Source of the DNA: Drechslerella dactyloides
Taxonomy: Eukaryota > Ascomycota > Orbiliomycetes > Orbiliales > Orbiliaceae
Direction: 5' to 3'
Length of the DNA stretch: 64,000 bases
Assembly (NCBI GenBank): GCA_020064725.1
Contig: JAGTWJ010000011.1
Location: forward strand, 1,302,001-1,366,000
Position numbers and translations under genes: made by a program. Below the pieces are notes generated by a model. That model had not been told where the DNA came from, did no database searches, and saw nothing but the letters and a program-made list of their open reading frames with translations. This document shows, piece by piece, positions 35,115-45,930 of this stretch (its first letter is position 1; every line of letters starts with the position of its first letter).

Positions 35115-36159
35115 TCAACCTCCACCGCTTTTCTTCTTGGTCTCATCTACCAGCTTGATATTGTCTTCATCCACGCCGTACTTCTCAGACAGCTCATCGA
35201 GAATCTCATCGCTCAAGTCGCCCTGGACGGTGATCTCCTCGGCGCCCGTGATGCTTTTGGTGACGCTGCTACCGCAGGCGAAACGCTTGCTAAAGTCCTT
35301 TGCGACGGTCTTGACGTTCAGATCGAAGAGCTCGACGCCGGAGACGACGGTGAAGAACTTGCGTTTTGTGCGCTCGACACGCTTGATGAGGACTGTAGAG
35401 GCCTTCTTTTTGGCTGCCTCGCGCTCCTGGCGGGCTTCTTCCTTCTGCTGCTTTTTGGCGAGGTCCTTCTCGGCTTTTTGCTGGGCTTCAAGGGTCATTG
35501 TGCCCATTTTCGATTCGAGGGCCTCTACATCGTGGCAATTTGTTATGGTTAGTCGATGTCGAGCTATCCTATCGCCGTGGGCGCGGTAGTAGAAAATGCA
35601 TTGGGTGAAGTGATGGGTATGTACCGGAAGAGTAGAGCTGCTGGTGCAGTGATGGGTGATTCTTCTCCAGCCAGTCGGTGCATTTCTTCACGGTTGCGCC
35701 AAACTCGCAGTACTAATCCTACGCAGCCAGTCCCCGGTCATCGAGCGCGGGGGTGGAGGCATCGTCAGCCCACGAGTTTCTTTCTGCCTTCACCTCAATT
35801 CAATTCGGCTTGATTCAGTAATTCCATGTTGTCGCGCCGCCTTCGCGCAGCATCTTATATTTGTTTCAATCCGAACGGTAGCGGTCGTGTGCAAGATAGG
35901 CATATCGATCGTAGGCCGTAGGATAGGTTATTGGTAACGTAACGGAGAGCCATACCTCGGGTGGCAGCGAGCATACTAATCAGAATAGTGATCAACCATT
36001 AGTTTCTTGCTTCGTCTTCCAGCTAGCTATGCTCACACTGAGTGAATGGGAGAAATGCTTACCGCCGCAGTAGACTACAACCTTGGGCTCCAGAGCGGGT
36101 GCTGCAGGCTGCTCGCCGGCAGCCGCTCCGGCGGCGGAGGACTCTGCTTCCATCGACAT
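35115..36159 (-). CDS. TMA22: Density-regulated protein / Tma22 (SUI1 domain)
   Basis: Four exons: 36159-36063, 35975-35956 (20 nt), 35712-35625 and 35524-35115, giving 204 residues. The introns are 87, 243 and 100 bp. The N-terminal module VVVYCGVCSLPPEYCEFG carries the conserved cysteines of DENR, followed by KKCTDWLEKNHPSLHQQLYS. A charged linker, then residues about 110-190, form a SUI1/eIF1-like domain (RTKRKFFTVVSGVELFDL, KDFSKRFACGSSVTKS, EITVQGDLSDEILDEL). DENR/Tma22 pairs with MCT-1/Tma20 on the 40S subunit in reinitiation and in recycling of post-termination complexes. Two start codons lie close together (M-S-M); the first is used here. Confidence 0.95.
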
Positions 36160-36713
36160 GGTGGACGTGGGTAGTGAACGCCGGCGTAATCGAAGGTGGG
36201 ATGGATGACTAGATTGCCCCACAGTCTTGAGTTCGAAGGGTGCGGCGAGCCTCGTCTCGCTAGCTAGCCGGCTTTAAATCATTATTGCTTTTGGCGAGCC
36301 CATAAATCAACGCACCCAAATGTTAATTCAAAGCCTACAATATGTAAGCGCAGGAGCTGTGGATAAATCAAGTCACAATCTAAACTGAACCAACTATCGT
36401 GTGGTTTATTATTTGACGAGACAAATGCAACTGTACAGGCTAGAGAAAACACACTGAGATCGGTACAAGCGGCGGCGGCCGAATTACGAATTGCGGGCTA
36501 CAGAATTTAATGCATGGTACCATTGAGCCTCAGAGACGGGTCGATGCTGGTGCAAACAGCGGCTCTGTAAAGCATTGATGAGTAACGTATAATTCAATGC
36601 AAATATACTGTTACAAAATTCGAACAGCTAGCTTATGCATGTTTGGAACGAGGTAAAAAGAGCACGGCCGCATTATTCGTCCATCCGTCCGTTCTTAGCA
36701 ATATTATATACGT
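36160..36713. other. Intergenic TMA22-SDH1
   Basis: About 550 bp: TMA22 promoter on one side and SDH1 3' region on the other, both genes minus strand. Nothing else recognised. Confidence 0.5.
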
Positions 36714-39482
36714 TTAATAGGTTCTAGAGAGCCACATGTTAGCGAAATTTGGTCTTCTAAGTGACTGCGTGAGAGACTATGGGAGCTCATTGATACATAC
36801 CTCTTGAATGGTGGGACGGGCTTGCACTCGTTCTCGTCGAGTGTGTTCGCGATAACGCCTCTGTACTTCAAGTCGACCTTTCCATGCGGGTTCTTCTGCC
36901 AGCTCAATGTGTGCCTGTAATGGTCGTTAATAAAACGCTCATGCAGAAAGTTAAGAGTGATGGAGTCTTACTTCATCCAGTTCTCGTCGTCACGGTCTGG
37001 GAAGTCTTCTCTCGCGTGAGCACCACGAGACTCCTTACGCGCAGCCGCGCTGACGGCAGTCTGCACAGCGCAGGTAAGCAGATTCCTGAGCTCAAGAGTC
37101 TCAACGAGATCGCTGTTCCAGATCTATAACGCCATCCATTAGCTCGGCCTCCAGATTTTTGCAGGTCATCCTAATACTTACCATAGACCTGTCCTTCGTC
37201 CCGACTTTGTCGAATAGCTGGTCGACCTCCGTGATGCCCTTGACACCGGCATCCAAAGACTCTTGCGTCCTGAAGACACTGACGTCCGTCTGCATCGTCT
37301 TCTGCATCTTCAACCTGATGGCAGCAGTTGGCAGCTCACCATCGGCGGTCCTGACCTTGTCGAGCATGGCGATGGATTCAGCACCAGCGTCCGCGCGGAT
37401 GGGTTCGTGCTTCTTGCCCTTGTCACCCTTGTCGCGGATCGTGTGCGCGACGGCACGGCCAAAGACGACCAGATCGAGCAGCGAGTTGGCGCCGAGACGA
37501 TTCGCACCGTGGACGGAGACGCAAGCAGCCTCACCGGCGGCATAGAGCCCTGGGACGACAACGTCGTTGCCCTTCTCATCAATCGTCAAAACTTCACCAG
37601 TGTACTTGGTTGGAATACCACCCATGTTATAATCTATCGCCACAGCATGTCAGTCATTCCGTCTGGACGATGTGCGATATCCGCAGTCTGCACTTACGAA
37701 CGGTAGGAAGCACGGGAATCGGCTCCTTCGTGACATCGACGCCAGAAAAGATAGCAGCAGTCTCAGAGATACCAGGCAGGCGCTCGTGGAGGATCTCGGG
37801 GTCCAGATGGCTGAGCTGCAGGTAGATATGGTCCTTCTCCGGTCCGACGCCTCTGCCCTCTCGGATCTCCATCGTCATACTTCTCGACACGACGTCGCGA
37901 GACGCCAGATCCTTGGCGGTAGGTGCGTATCGCTCCATGAAGCGCTCGCCCTCAGAGTTCAACAGGTAGCCACCCTCGCCACGGGAGCCTTCCGTGATTA
38001 AACATCCCGCGCCGTAGATACCAGTAGGATGGAACTGCACGAACTCCAGATCCTGACCAGGTAATCCTGCACGAGCAACCATAGCCAAACCGTCACCGGT
38101 GCACGTGTGCGCGCTAGTGCAGCTGAAGTAGGCACGTCCGTATCCACCAGTAGCAAGCACGGTGTGATGGGCTCTGAAGCGGTGCAGGGTGCCATCTTCC
38201 TGGTTGTACGCGACAACACCGACGCACTTGCCGTCCTCCATGAGGAGATCCATAACAAAGTACTCGATGAAGTAGTTGGTGTTATATCTGAGAGATTGGC
38301 CGTATAGGGTGTGCAGGAGGGCGTGTCCAGTTCTGTCGGCCGCAGCGCAGCACCGGTAGGCTTGACCGCCCTTGCCGAAGTCTCTCGACTGGCCACCAAA
38401 CGCTCTCTGGTAACTATTGTACAGTTAGCACGGTCGATACCCGACGACGGCACTCAAGAATACATCCCAGGCTCACATTCTACCATCTTCCGTCCGCGAC
38501 TAGCCGCATAGACCCCATTAGCATTGATCCCATGAAAGTTGATAGCTGGACCCGAGAACTTACGAAAGGACAGCCGTAGTTTTCCAGCTCGTAGACAGAC
38601 GCAGGAGCTTCGCGGGTCATGTAGTGAATCGCATCCTGATCACCTAGCCAATCCGAACCCTTCACGGTGTCGTACATGCTACAGCACCAATTAGTTTGAA
38701 GCCATCCTTCACACCACACCACCAGGCAAGAGGTATACGTACTGCCATCTCCAGTCATCCTCGTGCATGCTAGAAGAAACAGCAAGAGAGTCCGTCAGCA
38801 AATCAATCACTCAAGTCTCATGAACCGACATCCCACTAACTTTCCGAGAGCCGCATTGATCCCTCCCTGTGCGGCAACAGTATGACTTCTCGTCGGGAAC
38901 AGCTTGCTGATGCAAGCAGTATTGAACCCCGCCTCCGCCAGCCCGAAGGCTGCTCTCAGTCCCGCACCACCAGCTCCCACTACTATCGCATCGTATTCGT
39001 GGTCCTACACCCCATTGTCAACATCCGTCGTATTCCAAGTCTCGTCAACAATAGAATTCCTCTATCGAATGGGCGGCATAAGGGTACCGACAATGACGGG
39101 ATACTTGTTGGAGACATGCGGCGACGCCTCTTTTGCTCGCAGCGGCAAGGTTCCGAATATTCGAGCTGCAGAGGTCACCCCACAATCAGCTATCCCATTC
39201 CGACTCGAGAGACGAGACAAACAAACGAAACAGAACGGAGAAACCTCAATTGAGGGTCGGTCGAACATACCGGCAGGTCTCGTCGAGCTGAAAAACCGCG
39301 ACTGCGGCTTCGCCAGTAAACTCGGTGTCTTCTACGCCATCATATTAGCTAGTCTTGACGATATGCTTGGCCTCCATTCATCAAGCCATGGAAGCTGGGG
39401 ACGTCACTGGAGAGGGAGCCGAGAGGAAAAAACTCACACGAGCGCCTGCACCCAACCTGCGAAGGCAAGTTGACGCCAGCAT
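36714..39482 (-). CDS. SDH1: Succinate dehydrogenase flavoprotein subunit
   Basis: Twelve exons: 39482-39438, 39331-39271, 39165-39092, 39004-38841, 38769-38743 (27 nt), 38678-38564, 38499-38477 (23 nt), 38413-37698, 37633-37182, 37123-36972, 36914-36801 and 36723-36714 (10 nt), giving 650 residues. The introns are 57-106 bp. The first exons encode a mitochondrial presequence (MLASTCLRRLGAGARKTPSL). The FAD-binding GAGGAGLRAAFGLAEAG and the flavin-linking SHTVAAQGG are present, as are the catalytic regions FHPTGIYGAGCLITEGSRGE and SVHGANRLGANSLLDLVVFG. The final 10 nt exon supplies only the last residues R-T-Y and the stop. The protein is the catalytic subunit of complex II, oxidising succinate to fumarate in the matrix. 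Confidence 0.96.
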
Positions 39483-40236
39483 TGTCGGTCCTACAAGCCA
39501 GAGGCAGAGGCAGCTGAGAAGCGTAGGAAGAAAAAGATATCAGAGCAGAGCCGTAAATAAGGCCGCTCCAGCTGCGAAAATTCCAATTGGAACCTCGAAG
39601 AGTGAAAGAATCGAAATGGTTTGAATGGAAGCACTACGAGTGAAAGTGCGGTAAAGTAAGGTTGGAGCGTTATTACAAAATCCTGCGATGTAATTGGGCC
39701 CCCGGCTTCCCAAAACGGTGTTGCCGGACTCTATCCGAGGCCTCCAGCACAAACCCGGTTCGACGGAGGCTCGTTCGCCAGCAAGCTACTTCGCTCCCAC
39801 GGACGCCTATGGCTGTTTCAACGGTACCACGGGCGTGCGAGTCAGGTCTGAATTCGTGACAGGGAGCTTTGTCGGCGCGGGACGGGTTATCCTTTCTCCG
39901 AGAGGGATATATTGTAGGAGCGGGATCGTAGACGGTCTATCACAAGCCAAATGGGCGCGCGCAGGGTACGGATCCGCCCCGGTCGTCCCTCCCGCGAAAC
40001 ACCACGCGCGAGTCGGATCCATAATGTAATGCAGAAGGGATAATGTATAGTATATCTTAAGCAAGCACCCGTTGAACACCTATTTACATTTCCTCGGAAA
40101 TATATATCTTTGACGTAATTCGTAAAAGTGATACTTGGTGCAAAGGAAACTGGAATAAAAACAAAGAGGTGATGATTCGGAGCCCCTCTTCCCCGCCACG
40201 GCTCACGTCAAGGGTACATACACATGCAAGAACATC
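39483..40236. other. Intergenic SDH1-RPT1
   Basis: About 750 bp containing the SDH1 promoter and the RPT1 3' region, both genes minus strand. No gene, repeat or RNA recognised. Confidence 0.5.
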
Positions 40237-41922
40237 TCAGTTGTACTGCATGTATGTAGCAGTCGAGTTGAACTTGAGGTTCGACTTGATGACCTTCTCG
40301 ACCGCCGACAGGAAGTCCTTCTCCGTCGCAACCTTTCTCCGTCCTCGGATCGCAAACATACCAGCTTCGGTGCAGACAGAGCGCAGTTCCGCACCGGTGC
40401 TGTTGGGGCATAATCTCGAAATCAATTCTAGAAGATAACATTGTCAGCATGTTTCTTGTCCATCATCTCCTTCGGATAAGACGCAGCAGGACATGTAAAC
40501 GTACCCCATCGGATATCTCGCTCCACCGACATGCTCTTCGCGTGGATCTTCAAGACGTTCGCACGTCCCTCAAGATCGGGTAGACTAAACTCGATCTTAC
40601 GGTCGATACGACCCGGCCTCATAAGTGCAGGATCTAGCGTGCTCGGTCTGTTCGTGGCAAACATGACCTTGATGTTTCCTCTCGGGTCGAATCCATCCAG
40701 CTGCGTGATCAGCTCCAACATGGTACGCTGAACTTCGTTGTCACCTCCAGCACCATCATCGAAACGAGCTCCACCAATAGCATCGATTTCGTCGAAGAAG
40801 ATGATACACGCCTTCTTCGTCCTCGCCATCTCGAAGAGCTCGCGCACCATACGGGCACCCTCGCCAACGTACTTCTGTACCAGCTCAGACCCGATAACGC
40901 GAATAAACGTAGCATCCGTCCGGTTGGCGACAGCACGAGCGCAGAGAGTCTTGCCGGTACCAGGCGGCCCGTACAGCAGCACACCCTTCGGTGGGTCGAT
41001 ACCCAGGTTGACGAACCGTTCTGGGGACAACAGCGGCGTCTCAACAACCTCTCGTAGCTTCTCGATCTGCTCCTTGCAGCCACCAACATCGCCGTATGTG
41101 ACATCGGGCTTCTCCTCGACCGTCATCATGGTCACGGACGGATCGATCTTTGGCGGCAACGGAAGCAGGATCTGGTATTTATTTCGGTCGACACTACAAA
41201 CCATACGTTAGTATTTCAGATACCAAACAGACTTAGATGGGGGCGCGGTATAATTAGACATACCCGACTCTCATGCCCTCCTCGATATCCGTAGGACTGA
41301 CCCGCTCACCCAGGTCCACCACAAACTTGGCAATCTGCTTAACGTTGATGACGTATTTTGCCTTGTCCGGGTCCTCAGCGTTCTGGATGATCTTCGTGCA
41401 CCGCGCAACCTGCAGCGGCTGCTCCTCCGACATGCGCTGTCTGTCCGCCGCGACATCCCACAAATGTATCGGTGCAAGACCAGTATCCGATTCCTATGCA
41501 AATCATCTCTCAATCAGCCATCGATATCCCCAACAGTACCGTGGATAAAGTAGGAGTCCGGCCTAGGGCTGCATGCGTATACGCAGTAGACATACCTTCA
41601 CACCAATCTTCTCGTTGACTTTCGTCTGCAATTCCTTGATATCCTTCTCCAGCTTCTTCAACGCGGTAGCATATGGTGCCGCGCCGTAGGTCTTTAGAAC
41701 CTGAATATCACTATCGTTCGCCATGCGTCGTCAGCCAATCACCCAGCCTTCCCTATATATCCATCCATTCGCCGGGCTTCTTGCTCGCGAGCGAGCTCCG
41801 TCTCCAGCGGATGATAAGGCAACGTACTCTTCCGATAACGGCACGATTTTATCCTCCGGTTTATCCTCATCATCAAAGTTCTTCCGGTACTTCTCCCAGT
41901 TCGAGCCCTGAGCGGATGGCAT
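40237..41922 (-). CDS. RPT1: 26S proteasome regulatory ATPase Rpt1
   Basis: Five exons: 41922-41828, 41710-41596, 41493-41264, 41193-40505 and 40427-40237, giving 439 residues. The introns are 117, 102, 70 and 77 bp. The N-terminal coiled coil and OB region (VLKTYGAAPYATALKKLEKD, ESDTGLAPIHLWDVAADRQR) match Rpt1 specifically. The AAA+ core has Walker A GPPGTGKT, Walker B IIFFDEID, the arginine-finger segment NRPSTLDPALMRPGRIDR, and a C-terminus ending TATYMQYN. Rpt1 is one of six ATPases in the 19S base that unfold and translocate ubiquitylated substrates. The length is normal. The first intron join (ED|DIQVLK) was chosen because it restores the family sequence. Confidence 0.96.
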
Positions 41923-42700
41923 CGTGCTGGCGGATGGCTAGCGAAGAAGGGGGGGTAGGTGTCTGAAGCTGCCGTGCGGCGGTGCTCTCGCTTGGATGTC
42001 TGTCGTCTATGCGATCGGTTGTGATGCGGGATGACTATGCAACGTGCAGCGATGCCGGCCGGCGATGTATCGATGGTCGTTAGCGGGAGGGTAGGATGGA
42101 GATAGGATGGAGCTAAAGGGCGGGATGGTGTCGTGGCGTGGCGGTGGAATCTCGAAGGCAGCTGAGTAATGTGCGGTGTGAAACTGTATGGACGCGTTGC
42201 TACTTGATGATGGGCCCGCCAAGCACTGCGTTCATTGGCCTAGCCCCGATGAATATAGGCATCAAACTGCCTCGCAGGCACAACAGCTGGCATTTCTTCT
42301 ATCTAAAACACTTGATAAGGCCGAGAAGATGGGATAGTAGCTGGTAGCAGACGATTCAATTCCAAGCAACTCGCTCGACCAGCACATCAACATAAAAGCA
42401 GGCTAAATGCTTCGAATTGCTCCAAAAAAGAAATGAAGGGGTATTCAGCGGATCTAGAACAATGATATCCTGTCCGTGTCCGCTGCTTCACGCTCAACTT
42501 AAGACTGATATCATCGTGGCCACCATCTGCAATCAAAATGACGTCGCGTCGCATCGCCAAAAGCAAGCGCTATCAAAATACTAAAAAGCTAAAGTCTATT
42601 ATCATACAGAGAATTCGAAGCCCAAACATGCTCTCAAGATGACGGATATATTAGCTAAACCCACCTATCGACCGCCCATATATGCGCAGTCATTACCCCG
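41923..42700. other. Intergenic RPT1-ELMO
   Basis: About 780 bp containing the RPT1 promoter and the 3' region of the ELMO-like gene. No other feature recognised. Confidence 0.5.
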
Positions 42701-45031
42701 CTAAGAATAGAAAAAGTCGTCATCAACCCCGTCGCGCGAAGGTATGTCTGGCGGACCAGGATATATATCCGTATAGCGAACGCTCAAAAGCCTGACCTTC
42801 ATGCTGCATTTCGCAACCGTATTGATCAGATTGCTCGTCTCCGACGTGATCGGTTTCCTGCCCATCAGGAAAAGAAGGCCATCCAGCCACTCAGAGGCGA
42901 TGGTCTGGTTTGATGGGTGGAGGACTATCAGCGGGAACTCTTGCATAGAGTCACCATTCTGGTATGTTCCATTAGATGCGGTCTTTCCGTAAATGATCAA
43001 CTTTGTCGTCGGAGTACCGAAGTTACCCGGAGTGGCCGTTGTGACTGTGGCAGCTGAGTCGCGGTTATCTCTGAGGGAAGGCATCACGTTGGATATAACG
43101 CTCGAGATTGAAGACAAGGGGACTAGAATTCACAGCCAATCAGTTAGTCAGGTTAGTTTTTATTGATCGGCCCAAGCCAGTGTACTCACTCTTATGAACC
43201 AAATCTTCCATCCTCGGCTCAATGTCCATATCAGCATTATAATAACCATAACAGAGGAACCGTCGATCAGAAGACAGCCGTGCAAATAGCGAGATGCAGG
43301 CAGGCTTGTCTTTTGACTTGTTTTGCGAGACTTCGGTTCTATCTGTCGTAAACCAACTACCCTGCAGCAAACACCTAATCCTCTGTTCTTTGATGAACTC
43401 CTGAGCTTCCTTCGCGGTCTCCTCATAGACAGAGGTCAGCTGCGGTCGCCAGGCGTTCCCGTAAGCTTGCTCCAACAGCTCCATTTGAATGACCCTCAGT
43501 TTCTGATAGTCGTATTCCGCAAATTCCCTTTCCACCTCTTGGACTTCCTTCGTTCGGGTGGCCTGTACCATCGTTTTATATCCCAAAACACGGACGAGAT
43601 CCGAGACCTTATCGAAATCGGTAAATAATGCAGAAGTTTCCTTCCACAACCTGAAAAAGGCAAACAGGGCAGCGGTATGCAGGCGGGACCATTGCAGTAA
43701 CAGAGGTTTGAAGGCCTTCTCGAAACTAGCCCGCGACTCCAATATCATGATGGTCTTCGCGTCGTCCGCCTCTGAGTTATCGACAGCGAACTGTTCGCAG
43801 AGCAGGGATGTGACGTAGAGACTAGCCCGAGAGAACGGGAACCGCTCTTCCCTAGGCCTGGCCTCCTGCTCATGAATGATCTATGGGGACACCGTGAGAA
43901 AGAGGTCGACATGTAAACCAACACCACACATCACATACCTTCTGAAACTCGTCTTCGTGGTCTTTTACAAACTCCGTCATATCCATCATGCCCAGGAAGC
44001 CCGCTTGCTCGAACTCCCACGCCGGCGATTCAGTCTCAAACCCAAGCCGCCTCCACTTTTCAGGGTTGCTTCGTATACTCGATGCGCTGGCGATGTGAAT
44101 CGTTTTCAGCGCGGTTCTATGATCCTTACGCTCCAAATTTAGCTTCACGGCCCGCCACTTCCGTATCAGCATCTTCATCAGCGCCTGAAACTCGAGCAGC
44201 GGATGCGCCAGATCCTGAAGTGATGACCCTTGCATCAGGTACTACATCATTATTCCGTTAGCGTGATGGTCCTTTCAAAGACTTCGATATCCACAATTGG
44301 ATCAATCAAGGTCTCACATAAACCGTCCGAATGACGCCCAGATCCTGCAGCCGCTTAATAAACTTCTGCCACTCGTTATCAGAGGCAATGCTATCTCTCA
44401 TCAGAGCATTGATCAACTGTAACGCATTCGCGCACAGCGCGTGGTCGGCACTCGACACCCTCTCCACCAACATCTCCAAGAACTCCGGATGCTCCGATAT
44501 TGCCGGTTTCAGCGCCTGAAAGCCAAACAGGCCAGCCATCATCGACCCTCTCCCTTCTGATATCTGAGGGTGTGCGACAATCGCGCCAAGGACCGCCATC
44601 GCACCGCGAAGAATGTTGATGAGCGGATGGCCCGTTATCAAGTCTACCATCTATCCTCGGAGCGAAGCAACCGTCAGCGCGCGTCCGTCAATCGTCAAAC
44701 TATCCTGTAACGAAACAGGCTTGAATTCCTCTATCTCGATAAGGAAGTAGAGATTAGGTGCTATACTCACCCGTGAGATCAACTCTGGTGTCACGTACTC
44801 CCACCCCTTATCGACCTCCAAGAGCCGCGACAGACTGGTCAGCGAATACGCCAACGTATTCCCGTTCGCATTCATCGCCAGCTCGCGCAGCTCGATGATC
44901 CCGCCCTGCAAGATGAACATCTCCGCGAACGACGGGTCCGCAATGTTGCTCTGCAACTTGAACGCGGCCATCTTGCGGACCGCATCCTCGGTGTTGCCGA
45001 GGCGCTCGATGATTTCGACGACGCTGTCCAT
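42701..45031 (-). CDS. ELMO/CED-12-like protein
   Basis: Five exons: 45031-44771, 44650-44318, 44241-43939, 43880-43190 and 43122-42701, giving 669 residues. The introns are 120, 76, 58 and 67 bp. The N-terminal third is an armadillo-like helical array (NTEDAVRKMAAFKLQSNIAD, NTLAYSLTSLSRLLEVDKGW) and the middle resembles the ELMO domain (LAHPLLEFQALMKMLIRKWR). The C-terminal third has PH-like features and a helical tail. Animal ELMO/CED-12 works with DOCK proteins to activate Rac-type GTPases in actin remodelling; fungal relatives are little studied, so the role is inferred. The chosen ATG is the first after an in-frame TGA 60 codons upstream. Confidence 0.82.
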
Positions 45032-45680
45032 GGCGGCTGACTGACTGCTATCGTTCGCTGGATTGGCCGCGACTGCTTCCGAGGGGTCGGCGATGCGGAT
45101 GCGATTAAGATTGCTGTTCGGATCGTCAGGGCGCGGGAGGACTGGGAGGAGCTGCTGGCGCTGGGCCAGGGGCCGCCAATTGGTAGCATTTGGCGCGGCG
45201 GGACCCCTGTCTCACCGAAGGAACGGAGAACCACAGCACAACGCACGCCGGCCATTCGGACAGGTTTATCGAGTCGGACCAGGAAAATTCGCAGGCTCGG
45301 GCAGGGATTCAATGTGACGTGTGGGTTTTAGAAGCGATGAATCCTTCGGTCCCGTCAGCATCTGCCCGTCATCTGAGACGTGAAGTATTACTTATTTCGC
45401 GCATTGCATTGCAGCATCCACATATCAACATGCATGAGTACGTACTAGTTCCAGGTGGAGCGAAAAGTCCACACTGCACTCAACGGTTCCGAATCTGATA
45501 TCTGGAAAACAGGTAACGATACCAACCTAAAGCTAATACAAGGCATACTTCATATACCGCCAAATTCAATTACATTGACGATTGATATCTCGCACGTCAA
45601 TACATTGCGCCAGAGCGATACCTACACTGCGAAAACGAATGCACACCCGCCATTCGTCGGATTTATATTCCGAGTCCGCA

Positions 45681-45930
45681 AAAAACTTCCTAATGGAGCC
45701 AAAACACTTCCGAAATAGGCCAAATTCTTCCCAAATGGTAGTAAAATCTTCCTAATTCAGACGATAATTTTCCCAATTAGTAAATAATCTTCCCAAACGG
45801 GACGAAACTTCGCCTATTTGACACTTAATCTTCCTAATCAGAATACGAACCTTCCCGGATCGGATAAGAATATTCCTTATTTGGTGATTTTCTATTCTGA
45901 ATGGTATAAAATTCTCCTGAACAGGAAGTA
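45681..45930. repeat. Degenerate tandem repeat, about 12 units of about 21 bp
   Basis: Successive units begin with CTTCC or TTCCC followed by an A/T-rich stretch: CTTCCTAATGG, CTTCCGAAATAGG, CTTCCCAAATGG, CTTCCTAATTCAG, TTCCCAATTAG, CTTCCCAAACGGG, CTTCGCCTATTTG, CTTCCTAATCAG, CTTCCCGGATCGG, TTCCTTATTTGG, TTCTGAATGG, CTCCTGAACAGG. Spacing is about 18-24 bp. Units have drifted apart, so the array is old or under loose constraint. Confidence 0.75.

Noticed and set aside
35713..35955. Long TMA22 intron as a possible snoRNA host
   Set aside because: No clear box C with a paired box D was found; the intron is merely longer than its neighbours.
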